A program made the translations under genes and the position numbers. DNA of 48,350 bases from QQVM01 sp035341855 (lineage in GTDB: Bacteria; Bacteroidota; Bacteroidia; AKYH767-A; 2013-40CM-41-45). The DNA lies in contig DAOQWA010000020.1 of NCBI GenBank assembly GCA_035341855.1, positions 1-48,350 of the forward strand, read 5' to 3'. The notes beneath the pieces are model-generated. The model did not search any database and was not told the origin of the DNA. It saw only the letters and a list, made by a program, of their open reading frames with translations. Shown here piece by piece: positions 26,897-34,576 of this stretch (its first letter is position 1; each line of letters begins with the position of its first letter).

Positions 26897-27613
26897 ATGC
26901 TCGAAAACATACAACTCAGCAATATTTTGTTTCTGGATATTGAAACTGTCCCTCAGTATCCAACCTTCGAACAAGTTCCCGATAATTTTAAACAGCTCTG
27001 GGAAAAAAAATCACAAACATTTCGGATGTCTGTAGAAGAAAGTCCGGATCATAATTATAATCGTGCAGGTATCTATGCAGAATTCGGAAAAGTTATCTGT
27101 ATTAGCTGCGGAATTTTTTCGAAGGATGAAGTATTTAGATTAACTTCTTTTGCAAGTCATGATGAACTCAAAATTCTCCGGGAATTTGCTGAAGTGCTTG
27201 AGAATTTTTGTACCTCTCCACAGAAACTTCTATGTGCTCATAATGGAAAAGAATTTGATTTTCCATTTTTAAGTAGAAGGATGGTCATTCATGGCATACC
27301 ATTGCCGGAAGTCCTTAATACTCCCGGTAAAAAGCCCTGGGAGGTGAATCATCTTGACACAATGGAGCTATGGAAGTTTGGAGATTATAAGTCTTATACA
27401 ACTCTCAATTTACTTGCTGCAGTCTTTGGTATCCCAACACCAAAAGACGATATCGACGGAAGTCAGGTAGGAGAAGTATATTGGAAAGAGAATGACCTTG
27501 ATCGCATTCGAAAGTATTGTGAAAAAGACGTCCTGACAATAGCTCAGATTATGCGGAAATTCAGAGGAGAAAAACTGATAGCAGAAAGCGACATTGAATT
27601 CGTTACTCAATAA
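26897..27613 (+). CDS. PolB-type 3'-5' exonuclease family protein
   Basis: 238 residues matching the stand-alone predicted exonuclease family related to the proofreading domain of DNA polymerase B (DnaQ-like fold). Exo I is FLDIETVP with Asp14 and Glu16, Exo II is CAHNGKEFDFPFLSRRM with Asn116 and Asp121, and Exo III is YCEKDVLTIAQIM with Tyr207 and Asp211. All four expected acidic metal ligands are present, so activity is likely. It is probably a cytoplasmic DNA or RNA trimming or repair enzyme. No polymerase domain is attached. Confidence 0.88.
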   Translation: MLENIQLSNILFLDIETVPQYPTFEQVPDNFKQLWEKKSQTFRMSVEESPDHNYNRAGIYAEFGKVICISCGIFSKDEVFRLTSFASHDELKILREFAEVLENFCTSPQKLLCAHNGKEFDFPFLSRRMVIHGIPLPEVLNTPGKKPWEVNHLDTMELWKFGDYKSYTTLNLLAAVFGIPTPKDDIDGSQVGEVYWKENDLDRIRKYCEKDVLTIAQIMRKFRGEKLIAESDIEFVTQ

Positions 27614-27619
27614 AAAAAG

Positions 27620-27649
27620 AATGCCGGCACATTCAGGAGTGCCGGCATT
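27620..27649 (-). terminator. Intrinsic terminator, probably for the leftward lipoprotein gene
   Basis: A perfect 11-bp stem, AATGCCGGCAC (27620-27630) with GTGCCGGCATT (27639-27649), has an 8-base loop. On the minus strand it is followed by CTTTTTTTA, a strong U tract, so it fits leftward transcription from 28388. On the plus strand there is no T run, so it would serve the exonuclease gene less well. Confidence 0.8.
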
Positions 27650-27779
27650 GAGCTATAGAAAAGTGTTAGTGTGAAAACAAGCCTTGTGTTTCGTGTTACG
27701 CAGTTGATTTGACTTGTCCTCAGCATGGTAGCTCGTTATCTTCGTTCAGAGGGGATGAAGAAGACCTTTCCATTTATTT

Positions 27780-28388
27780 TCACTTGCTTGCATTATTATT
27801 ATGTTGGTGTATGAGAGAACGGAGGTCAATGATCCGATCAACTTCAGTCATAAATACATTCATTTCTATGCGTTCCTGTGCATTGCCATTGTTGTGGAAT
27901 GTGTTAACATCACAGGTATTGCAAGAACGAAATGCTACGGTATTGATGTTGAAGGCCAAACTGTTTGATGCTGTGAAAGCCTGATCGTTATTGTTGTAAG
28001 TTTCGATATAGTCCAGCAAGTGTGTAAACTTAACAGGGCTCAGGCGAAATTGATTAAATTGATCGGCAGGTTCACCAACTTGACTGATGAATACATCGGC
28101 ATATCTTGAGATAATTATTTTGTATGCAGGCTCATTGATAGTTTCTGTAGTGATGAATTCTACAAGTGCCTGAGCATTGTTATTCGCATTCTCAATTGTT
28201 GTACGAGTAGCATTTTGATCAACAGCAAGGTTAGAACGTTTGCGGGCATTTTCAAATGAATTAACAGTTGCCGGTTCAATGTTTTCTTTGGTGCAACTCA
28301 TCATGGTAATTGCGATCAAAGAAGAAGCAAGAATAGAACGGAGTGTGTTGTTCATCTTGTTTTGGCGGAGGGTAGTTTGAGTTTTCAT
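27780..28388 (-). CDS. Hypothetical lipoprotein, Asn-rich
   Basis: 202 residues from 28388, or 191 if translation starts at the Met at 28355 (MNNTLRSILASSLIAITMMS), which gives a more standard signal peptide. The lipobox is MMSC followed by TKEN. The mature part is rich in Asn (ENANNNAQALVEF, ETYNNNDQAF, HQHNNNASK), mostly helical in appearance, with a CNTC pair in the middle (SCNTCDVNTFHNN). I recognise no domain. A strong terminator lies about 130 bases downstream. Upstream is a 253-base divergent region with three phased repeats. Confidence 0.72.
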   Translation of the reverse strand: MKTQTTLRQNKMNNTLRSILASSLIAITMMSCTKENIEPATVNSFENARKRSNLAVDQNATRTTIENANNNAQALVEFITTETINEPAYKIIISRYADVFISQVGEPADQFNQFRLSPVKFTHLLDYIETYNNNDQAFTASNSLAFNINTVAFRSCNTCDVNTFHNNGNAQERIEMNVFMTEVDRIIDLRSLIHQHNNNASK

Positions 28389-28476
28389 GACCGGTTATTT
28401 TAAATTGTTTAATTCCTTGTTTAAAATTCTTAGTCAAAGAAACGTCAAGACCGGCTGCTTTTGTTAGCTCCAATAC

Positions 28477-28526
28477 ACAAGTGGCTCATCTTTTGGATAA
28501 GTGGCTTAAACAGGGAATAAGTGGTT
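28477..28526. repeat. Three 10-bp direct repeats with exact 20-bp period
   Basis: ACAAGTGGCT (28477-28486), ATAAGTGGCT (28497-28506) and ATAAGTGGTT (28517-28526) start exactly 20 bases apart, about two helical turns, in the divergent region between the lipoprotein gene and the ABC ATPase gene. The pattern is typical of tandem regulator binding sites on one DNA face; the regulator is unknown. Confidence 0.6.
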
Positions 28527-28609
28527 GGGCTGATAAATTCATTCATCAATTCTGTTCACAACATTTCAGGAATGAATTTCTATGAAGTCTGATTCAAGGA
28601 GTCTTTTTT

Positions 28610-28617
28610 TACATTTG
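28610..28617 (+). promoter_or_regulatory. Promoter -7 box of the ABC ATPase gene
   Basis: TACATTTG is an exact TAnnTTTG match 24 bases before ATG 28642. It lies about 84 bases downstream of the three phased repeats. No clear -33 TTG was found. Confidence 0.5.
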
Positions 28618-28641
28618 TAGCTGGCTATTAACACTAGAACA

Positions 28642-30411
28642 ATGGTTCCATTGCTGGAAGTAAAGAACCTGCAAACAGAATTTATTACCGAAGAAGGCAG
28701 GAATCCTGCTGTCAAAGGAATCAGCTTTTCTTTAAATAAAGGTGAAACTCTTGGCATTGTCGGGGAATCCGGCTCCGGGAAATCGGTCACCTCTTTGTCT
28801 GTAATGCGCCTGATCTCTGCACCGGGAATTATCAGCGGGGGAGAAGTTCATTATCAATCCCGGGATAAAGGAAACCTGGACCTCCTCACAATTCCTGAGA
28901 GCGAAATGAGAACATTTCGTGGTAATGAGATAGCCATGATCTTTCAGGAACCTATGACTTCGCTAAATCCTGTTTTTACTTGTGGCTATCAGGTTGCAGA
29001 GGCATTAATACTTCATAAGAAACTTTCAAAGAAGGAAGCACGCCAACAAACCATTGAGCTCTTTGAAAAAGTTGAGCTACCAAGGCCTGAGCAAATGTTT
29101 TCGGCATATCCTCACCAAATTAGTGGAGGCCAGAAACAACGTGTTATGATAGCCATGGCAATGAGTTGCTCTCCTCAAATTTTAATTGCCGATGAACCAA
29201 CCACAGCTCTCGATGTTACCGTCCAGGCAAGGATCCTGAAATTGATGCGGGCTCTTCAAAAAGAAAATGGTATGGGTCTGATGTTCATTACACATGACCT
29301 GGGTGTCATCGCAGAAATTGCCGACAGAGTGATGGTGATGTATAAAGGTAAAGTTGTAGAAGAAGGTGCTGTGGAAAGTATTTTTTCCAATCCCAAGCAC
29401 CCTTATACAAAAGGACTTTTAGCATGTCGCCCTCCTCTCGACAAACGTCTACATAGCCTTCCAACAATAAGTGATTTTATGAAAGAGGAAGCTGACGGTA
29501 CATTCTCTGAGATAAATAAAAGTATTTCGGATGCCGTGAATTCGAATGTGATTACTGCAGAAGCTACTAAAAAACATCACGAAGAATTATACAAGCAAAA
29601 ACCGGTACTAAAAGTAGAACACCTGAAAACCTGGTTTCCGGTAAGCAAAGGAATTTTTTCTCGCGTGACTGATCATATTAAAGCAGTAGATGATGTTAGC
29701 TTTGAAGTATATCCGGGAGAAACTCTTGGACTGGTTGGAGAATCAGGTTGCGGGAAAACGACACTTGGCAGAAGCATAATCCGGCTTACCGAACCAACTT
29801 CGGGGAAAGTTATTTTCCGTGATGTGGATTTTGCATCATTGCATGGTGCTGCTCTTCGAAAAATGCGCAAGCATATTCAAATAATTTTTCAGGATCCCTA
29901 CTCTTCGCTTAACCCGAGAATGACAGTAGGTAATGCGATCCTCGAACCAATGACCGTTCATCGATTGCATGCAAACCATGAGGAGAGAAGAACAAAAGTC
30001 ATGGAATTGCTAGCCCGTGTTGGAATGAAGCCCGAACATTTTAACAGATATCCCCATGAGTTCAGTGGTGGACAAAGACAAAGAATTTGTATCGCTCGTG
30101 CTTTATCCTTACAGCCTGAGTTTATTATTTGTGATGAGTCAGTTTCAGCTTTGGATGTTTCTATACAAGCACAGGTGCTCAACTTATTGAACGAACTCAA
30201 AAGAGATTTTGGCTTTACCTATATCTTCATTTCTCATGATCTGTCTGTAGTAAAATTTATGAGTGATAGAATGATCGTTATGAATAAAGGGCGCATAGAA
30301 GAAATGGGCGACCCTGATCAGATCTATTCAAATCCCAAGTCAGAATACACAAAACGACTGATCGCTGCCATCCCTGCATCTAAGCCGGGTAAAATGATTT
30401 CCGGCTCATGA
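28642..30411 (+). CDS. Two-domain oligopeptide-type ABC transporter ATP-binding protein (DppD-DppF fusion)
   Basis: 589 residues with two complete ATPase domains of the dipeptide/oligopeptide/nickel group. Domain 1: Walker A GESGSGKS (41-48), signature ISGGQKQR, Walker B LIADEPTTALDVT. Domain 2: Walker A GESGCGKT (about 365), signature FSGGQRQR, Walker B FIICDESVSALDVS. Each ends with the family's oligopeptide C-terminal extension (NPKHPYTKGLLACRPPLDKR; NPKSEYTKRLIAAIPASK). It would power uptake of peptides or similar compounds, but no permease or binding-protein gene lies next to it, so its partners must be elsewhere. Confidence 0.94.
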   Translation: MVPLLEVKNLQTEFITEEGRNPAVKGISFSLNKGETLGIVGESGSGKSVTSLSVMRLISAPGIISGGEVHYQSRDKGNLDLLTIPESEMRTFRGNEIAMIFQEPMTSLNPVFTCGYQVAEALILHKKLSKKEARQQTIELFEKVELPRPEQMFSAYPHQISGGQKQRVMIAMAMSCSPQILIADEPTTALDVTVQARILKLMRALQKENGMGLMFITHDLGVIAEIADRVMVMYKGKVVEEGAVESIFSNPKHPYTKGLLACRPPLDKRLHSLPTISDFMKEEADGTFSEINKSISDAVNSNVITAEATKKHHEELYKQKPVLKVEHLKTWFPVSKGIFSRVTDHIKAVDDVSFEVYPGETLGLVGESGCGKTTLGRSIIRLTEPTSGKVIFRDVDFASLHGAALRKMRKHIQIIFQDPYSSLNPRMTVGNAILEPMTVHRLHANHEERRTKVMELLARVGMKPEHFNRYPHEFSGGQRQRICIARALSLQPEFIICDESVSALDVSIQAQVLNLLNELKRDFGFTYIFISHDLSVVKFMSDRMIVMNKGRIEEMGDPDQIYSNPKSEYTKRLIAAIPASKPGKMISGS

Positions 30412-30471
30412 AAAGGTTTTGAATTAGAGAATTCTACACCGTAGCAAGGGTCTCGATTCGGCCAATTTTTT

Positions 30472-30478
30472 TACCTTG
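30472..30478 (+). promoter_or_regulatory. Promoter -7 box of the glycan gene cluster
   Basis: TACCTTG (then CAAA) at 30472-30478, 23 bases before ATG 30502, matches the TAnnTTG variant. It is the only such box seen before the four tightly packed + strand genes. Confidence 0.4.
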
Positions 30479-30501
30479 CAAATCCTTATCTATTCCTTTT
30501 T

Positions 30502-31236
30502 ATGACAAATTTGAATTGGGCAGTGGTTACACCTATGGCCAATGAAGAACCTGACTTTGAGCCGTTTATCTCTGCCCTTAAATTGGCCATGGATAAATTG
30601 GGTTCGGGAACGGCATATCTGGTAGTAGATAAAGTATCCAAAGATAAAACCCTCGACCTGTGTCGTGAGCTATCCTCAAAAGACAAAAGATTTATAACGG
30701 TTTGGGCCCCTGAAAATACCAATGTTGTCGATGCTTATATCAGAGGGTATAAGGAAGCTTTAAGCCGGGGCCACGATTATATTCTGGAAATGGATGCCGG
30801 CTTGTCGCATGATCCTGCCGTTCTCCCAACTTTTCTTGATCCTTTGGTAAGTAGAAAAGTTGAATGCGTTTTCGGGAGCCGTTTTATTAAAGGTGGCTCT
30901 ATGGGTGATTCACCGGCAGAGCGTCAATCACTTTCAAAAACAGGAACAATTTTGTCTACACTCTTATTGGGAACAAAATTGAAAGATATGACTTCAGGTT
31001 ATCAGGGATTCAATAGGGAGGTGGTAGAAAAATTTACAGCATATCCATTAAAATCCAAAGCGCATTTCTATCAAACAGAATTAAGATATTTACTCAGGAA
31101 GAGAAACTATCTTGAAGTTCCTATTCATTACAGAGCTCCATCACCCAATGTATCTAAAAAGGCTATAAATAACTCAATCATTTCTTTACTCTACTATTTT
31201 TGGAGGAGAATCACATTTCGTGCACCATCAATTTAA
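30502..31236 (+). CDS. GT2-like glycosyltransferase with altered catalytic motifs
   Basis: 244 residues with the GT-A fold order of dolichyl/polyprenyl-phosphate mannose synthase-like GT2 proteins: VVTPMANEEPDF at the start, GSRFIKGGSM and LKDMTSGYQGFNREVVEKF in the second half. Two sites usually acidic are changed. The nucleotide-site VDDxSxDxT reads VVDKVSKDKT (Lys44 for Asp), and the metal-binding DxD reads EMDAGLSHDP (Asp98-Ala-Gly100). Altered metal use, an unusual donor or a non-catalytic role are possible. No C-terminal membrane helix is present. First of four closely packed genes, with only six bases before the next. Confidence 0.82.
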   Translation: MTNLNWAVVTPMANEEPDFEPFISALKLAMDKLGSGTAYLVVDKVSKDKTLDLCRELSSKDKRFITVWAPENTNVVDAYIRGYKEALSRGHDYILEMDAGLSHDPAVLPTFLDPLVSRKVECVFGSRFIKGGSMGDSPAERQSLSKTGTILSTLLLGTKLKDMTSGYQGFNREVVEKFTAYPLKSKAHFYQTELRYLLRKRNYLEVPIHYRAPSPNVSKKAINNSIISLLYYFWRRITFRAPSI

Positions 31237-31242
31237 AATCTC

Positions 31243-32244
31243 TTGAAAAAATCTCTTGTCATTACATCAATTGCTGCTCCAAACCCTGTACTAAAAAAAT
31301 GTGCGGAAGGAGCTAAGGAACATAAATTCAATTTTATTGTGATGGGAGATGTTATCTCCCCTCCTGATTTCAAACTGGATGCCTGCGACTTCTTTTCTAT
31401 CGAAGCACAGGAAAAGTTACCTTTTAAGTTAGCCGGGATCCTTCCGAAAAGGCATTATGGCAGGAAAAACCTTGGATACCTCGTAGCTAAAGATAGTGAG
31501 ATCATCATTGAAACAGATGATGATAATTTTCCAAGAGACAACTTTTGGGCTCAGAGAGAGCGTATGATCTCTGCAGAGAAAGTGGAACACAAGGGATGGT
31601 ACAATGTTTATGCTGATTTTTCAAAGGAGAATATTTGGCCCAGGGGCTTCCCATTAGAAATTCTTCAGGATGCTGTTTCTCCAAATCGAAAAAATGACGG
31701 AAAATTAACTTCAGTTGACTGTCCGATTCAACAAGGTTTGGCTGATGAAAATCCTGATGTTGATGCAGTCTACAGAATGACAATGAAGTTGCCTGTTGAT
31801 TTTGAAAAAAGAAATTCTCTTGCACTTGGAAATGGTACCTGGTGTCCCTTTAATAGTCAGAACACAACTTGGTTTAAGGACGCATTTCCATTGATGTACC
31901 TTCCATCTTTTTGTAGCTTCAGAATGACGGATATCTGGAGAAGCTTTATTGCACAGCGCATAGCATGGACGTGCGATTGGAATATTTTATTTCATAATGC
32001 TACTGTTTGGCAGGAAAGAAATGCTCATAATCTCCTAAAAGATTTTGCAGATGAAGTTCCCGGCTATCTCAACAACGCAAAGATCTGTAAGGACCTTGAA
32101 GACCTCGATCTAAAGAGTGGTAAAGATAACATAGCGGAGAATTTACTTCGTTGCTATAGAATGATGACGGAGAATAAGTATATAGGTATTGAAGAACTTC
32201 CACTTGTTGAAGCCTGGATACATGATCTTTCAACTTCGGTTTAG
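31243..32244 (+). CDS. STELLO-like glycosyltransferase, TTG start
   Basis: 333 residues resembling the STELLO glycosyltransferase family (also called DUF288), known from plants, where STELLO proteins support cellulose synthesis, and found in scattered bacteria. Evidence is the N-terminal SLVITSIAAPNPVLKKCA, PKRHYGRKNLGYLVA and the acidic ETDDDNFPRDNFW (Asp92-94, probable metal site), then CPIQQGLADENPDVDAVYRM and CPFNSQNTTWF. Translation must start at TTG 31243: the codon at 31234-31236 is the stop of the preceding gene in the same frame, and the next ATG would remove the first 33 conserved residues. No membrane segment is visible. Confidence 0.8.
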   Translation: MKKSLVITSIAAPNPVLKKCAEGAKEHKFNFIVMGDVISPPDFKLDACDFFSIEAQEKLPFKLAGILPKRHYGRKNLGYLVAKDSEIIIETDDDNFPRDNFWAQRERMISAEKVEHKGWYNVYADFSKENIWPRGFPLEILQDAVSPNRKNDGKLTSVDCPIQQGLADENPDVDAVYRMTMKLPVDFEKRNSLALGNGTWCPFNSQNTTWFKDAFPLMYLPSFCSFRMTDIWRSFIAQRIAWTCDWNILFHNATVWQERNAHNLLKDFADEVPGYLNNAKICKDLEDLDLKSGKDNIAENLLRCYRMMTENKYIGIEELPLVEAWIHDLSTSV

Positions 32245-32306
32245 TTTTGATTCTTAGTTTTATTCGATTGAATACTCTTTCCCGGATTTAGAAATAAATT
32301 AATCGG

Positions 32307-34574
32307 ATGATCCGAAAAGTAATAGAAATATTTATTTATGTCTGCATCATATTTTTCGTGGTGAGTGGAATATATTTCTACCATAGAAGCTTCAAGGAAA
32401 ATAAAGTATTGCCGGAGGCGCAGCCATCTATCGAGCCGGAACTCATTGGTCCTGTTGTCCCTCTTTTCAGAAAAGAGTATGACTTAGAGAATGATGAAGC
32501 AGCAGAGAATACCGGACTTATAAGTAACACAAAAGCTTGTTCAGGACAGAAGAGCTGCGAACTAAACGCAGAGCGCGAGTTTGGTCTAACTTTTCTATAT
32601 CCTATTGAAAGTATTCAGGGGGGCGTTGGTTTGACAAATTTAAAACTGAATGCAGCGATTTGGACAATTGATCCGGGAGAAGCTCAGTGGGTGCTTGAAA
32701 TAATGGATCCGCAAAATCAGAGTGTCTTTTGGAATTCCGAACCGATAGCAATGAGAAAACTTCAATGGGATACCTTGGAATTTTTCTTTGACCTTCCACA
32801 GAATTTAATGAAGCAGGGGTATGTGATAAAAGTGTATCCCTGGAATAAAAATTTTAAGCAAATTTGGATTGACAATATTTCTGTTACGATTCTGGGCAGG
32901 TCTACAAATGATAAAAAAGATCTCATGGAATTTAAGCAAGTAAATTATTTTTTTGATTTTGAAACATCGAAAGGACTTAGCGGGGATCCTGCTTTGAGCG
33001 AGGACTACTCGCATTCAGGAAAAAAATCAGCTCTTTTAAACGGAAGTAATTCATACAGCCCTTCCGTTATAAAGATTTTGTCGGATGTTTCCTCTGATAC
33101 TTTAAGCGTCGTTACTGCCTCAGTATGGTTGTATCCTAAAGAAAATAACGTTGATGCTGTCCTTGCCTTTTCTATTGATGATGTGAATGGCGTCAATAAA
33201 TTTTGGTCAGGGAAGTCCACAGGGAAAATGGAGCTTGTGCCAAATAAGTGGCAGAAGTTGAATGCCTCCTTTGGGATCCCGGAGGAGAATCGTAAAGCAT
33301 TAATGTCTGATGATAAACTCACTATCTATGTATGGAACAGGAGCAGGATGAAATTGTATGCAGATGATCTTGAAATTGTATATGGTGAGGAAGGTGACAG
33401 GCCGGGACAGTATCCTTTTGCAGACATGAATTTATCCACCCGCAACTCTTATTCATTCGACCGGTCTCATCCACCTTTCAGAATAAGTTATATTCCTCTG
33501 ATTGATTTGAAGAACGACCGCAGTCCATTCCTTGTAGTGGATTCACATAGCAAACAAGCAGAACTTTTTCCTCAACAGGAAGCTATCAGTATAAAGTCGG
33601 GAAGCAATAAGACTGATATCCTGCTCACATATTCTGACGGAACTTTTGAATTTTTAAAATGGTGCACGACCCAACATAAATTTTATTTGGCAGGCCGGAC
33701 TGCAAAACTGCCTTTTGATGACAAGGATGTACAAATTTTAGCCATAGATATTGATGGAGATCAGGTCTCGGAGGTTTTAGCTATTCAAGATTCTGAAGCA
33801 AGATTATTTAAATTTTCTTCTGAAGCATTGTCGGAGTGTTTAAATAACAAGTCGGAACTAAGCCTTCAGGTAATATGGCATGGAAATGTTGATCTTAATG
33901 CACTAAGTGTTATTGATAATTTTGACAGTGATTCAAAACAAGAATGGTTTAGTGTCGAAAAAAATTCTTCTTCATGGAGCATCCGCAAATTCGTTGATGG
34001 AAATATTAAAACAATATCAAGCGGAAAATTTCCCGGTAAGGTAATTAGCAATAAAACTGACATATTATGTGGAAAGTTTTTATCACCGATAACAAATGTT
34101 CAGATCCTCATTAATGGAAGCAACGATCAGGAACCTGCTTTAGCCGTTTATGATTACATTTCTTCTACTTTGAATTTTAAAATTCGTACAACAAACAGAA
34201 CTACTGATTTAAGCAGTATTTTTAAGCCGGGTCGGAAAATGTTTAAACTAAAATCTGTCAATAATTTACAGGATGATATATTGTTGATTGACCTTTCCAA
34301 TAAATTCAATATGCACATTATAAAAACTGATAAGCAGGGCTTTTTCGTGCATTCTCAATCTGAATTTATAGGATATGCCGGAGATCATAATCCAAAGTTT
34401 TATGAGTTTATTAAACCGATACCGGGAAATTTTATTTCACCGCTTGAGAATAATTTGATTCTTGTGCTTAGAAATTGTGCCGATGAAATTTTTGACGGAA
34501 AAAATTGCAATTCTTTTGGAGGTGTTTCCGACTTACCTGATCAAGTACAAATGTATTCATTGAAATTCGATTGA
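32307..34574 (+). CDS. Membrane-anchored protein with two beta-rich modules and FG-GAP-like repeats
   Basis: 755 residues that match no family I know as a whole. One N-terminal membrane helix (about 5-25) leaves the rest outside the cytoplasm. Module 1 (about 56-196) ends YVIKVYPWNKNFKQIWIDNI; module 2 (about 213-360) starts YFFDFETSKGLSGDP and ends KLTIYVWNRSRMKLYADDLE. Both match a module in two other proteins of this region. Residues about 370-755 contain FG-GAP/VCBS-like calcium-loop segments (LAIDIDGDQVSEVLAIQD; VIDNFDSDSKQEWFSV), suggesting a beta-propeller. A glycan-binding or scaffold role is inferred. It lies 62 bases after the STELLO-like gene and two bases before the GH16-like gene. 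Confidence 0.75.
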   Translation: MIRKVIEIFIYVCIIFFVVSGIYFYHRSFKENKVLPEAQPSIEPELIGPVVPLFRKEYDLENDEAAENTGLISNTKACSGQKSCELNAEREFGLTFLYPIESIQGGVGLTNLKLNAAIWTIDPGEAQWVLEIMDPQNQSVFWNSEPIAMRKLQWDTLEFFFDLPQNLMKQGYVIKVYPWNKNFKQIWIDNISVTILGRSTNDKKDLMEFKQVNYFFDFETSKGLSGDPALSEDYSHSGKKSALLNGSNSYSPSVIKILSDVSSDTLSVVTASVWLYPKENNVDAVLAFSIDDVNGVNKFWSGKSTGKMELVPNKWQKLNASFGIPEENRKALMSDDKLTIYVWNRSRMKLYADDLEIVYGEEGDRPGQYPFADMNLSTRNSYSFDRSHPPFRISYIPLIDLKNDRSPFLVVDSHSKQAELFPQQEAISIKSGSNKTDILLTYSDGTFEFLKWCTTQHKFYLAGRTAKLPFDDKDVQILAIDIDGDQVSEVLAIQDSEARLFKFSSEALSECLNNKSELSLQVIWHGNVDLNALSVIDNFDSDSKQEWFSVEKNSSSWSIRKFVDGNIKTISSGKFPGKVISNKTDILCGKFLSPITNVQILINGSNDQEPALAVYDYISSTLNFKIRTTNRTTDLSSIFKPGRKMFKLKSVNNLQDDILLIDLSNKFNMHIIKTDKQGFFVHSQSEFIGYAGDHNPKFYEFIKPIPGNFISPLENNLILVLRNCADEIFDGKNCNSFGGVSDLPDQVQMYSLKFD

Positions 34575-34576
34575 GA

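Noticed and set aside
27709..27984. Plus-strand open frame of 91 codons near the exonuclease gene
   Set aside because: Lies opposite the 3' part of a lipoprotein gene with a proper signal and terminator; no promoter box or recognisable protein features.
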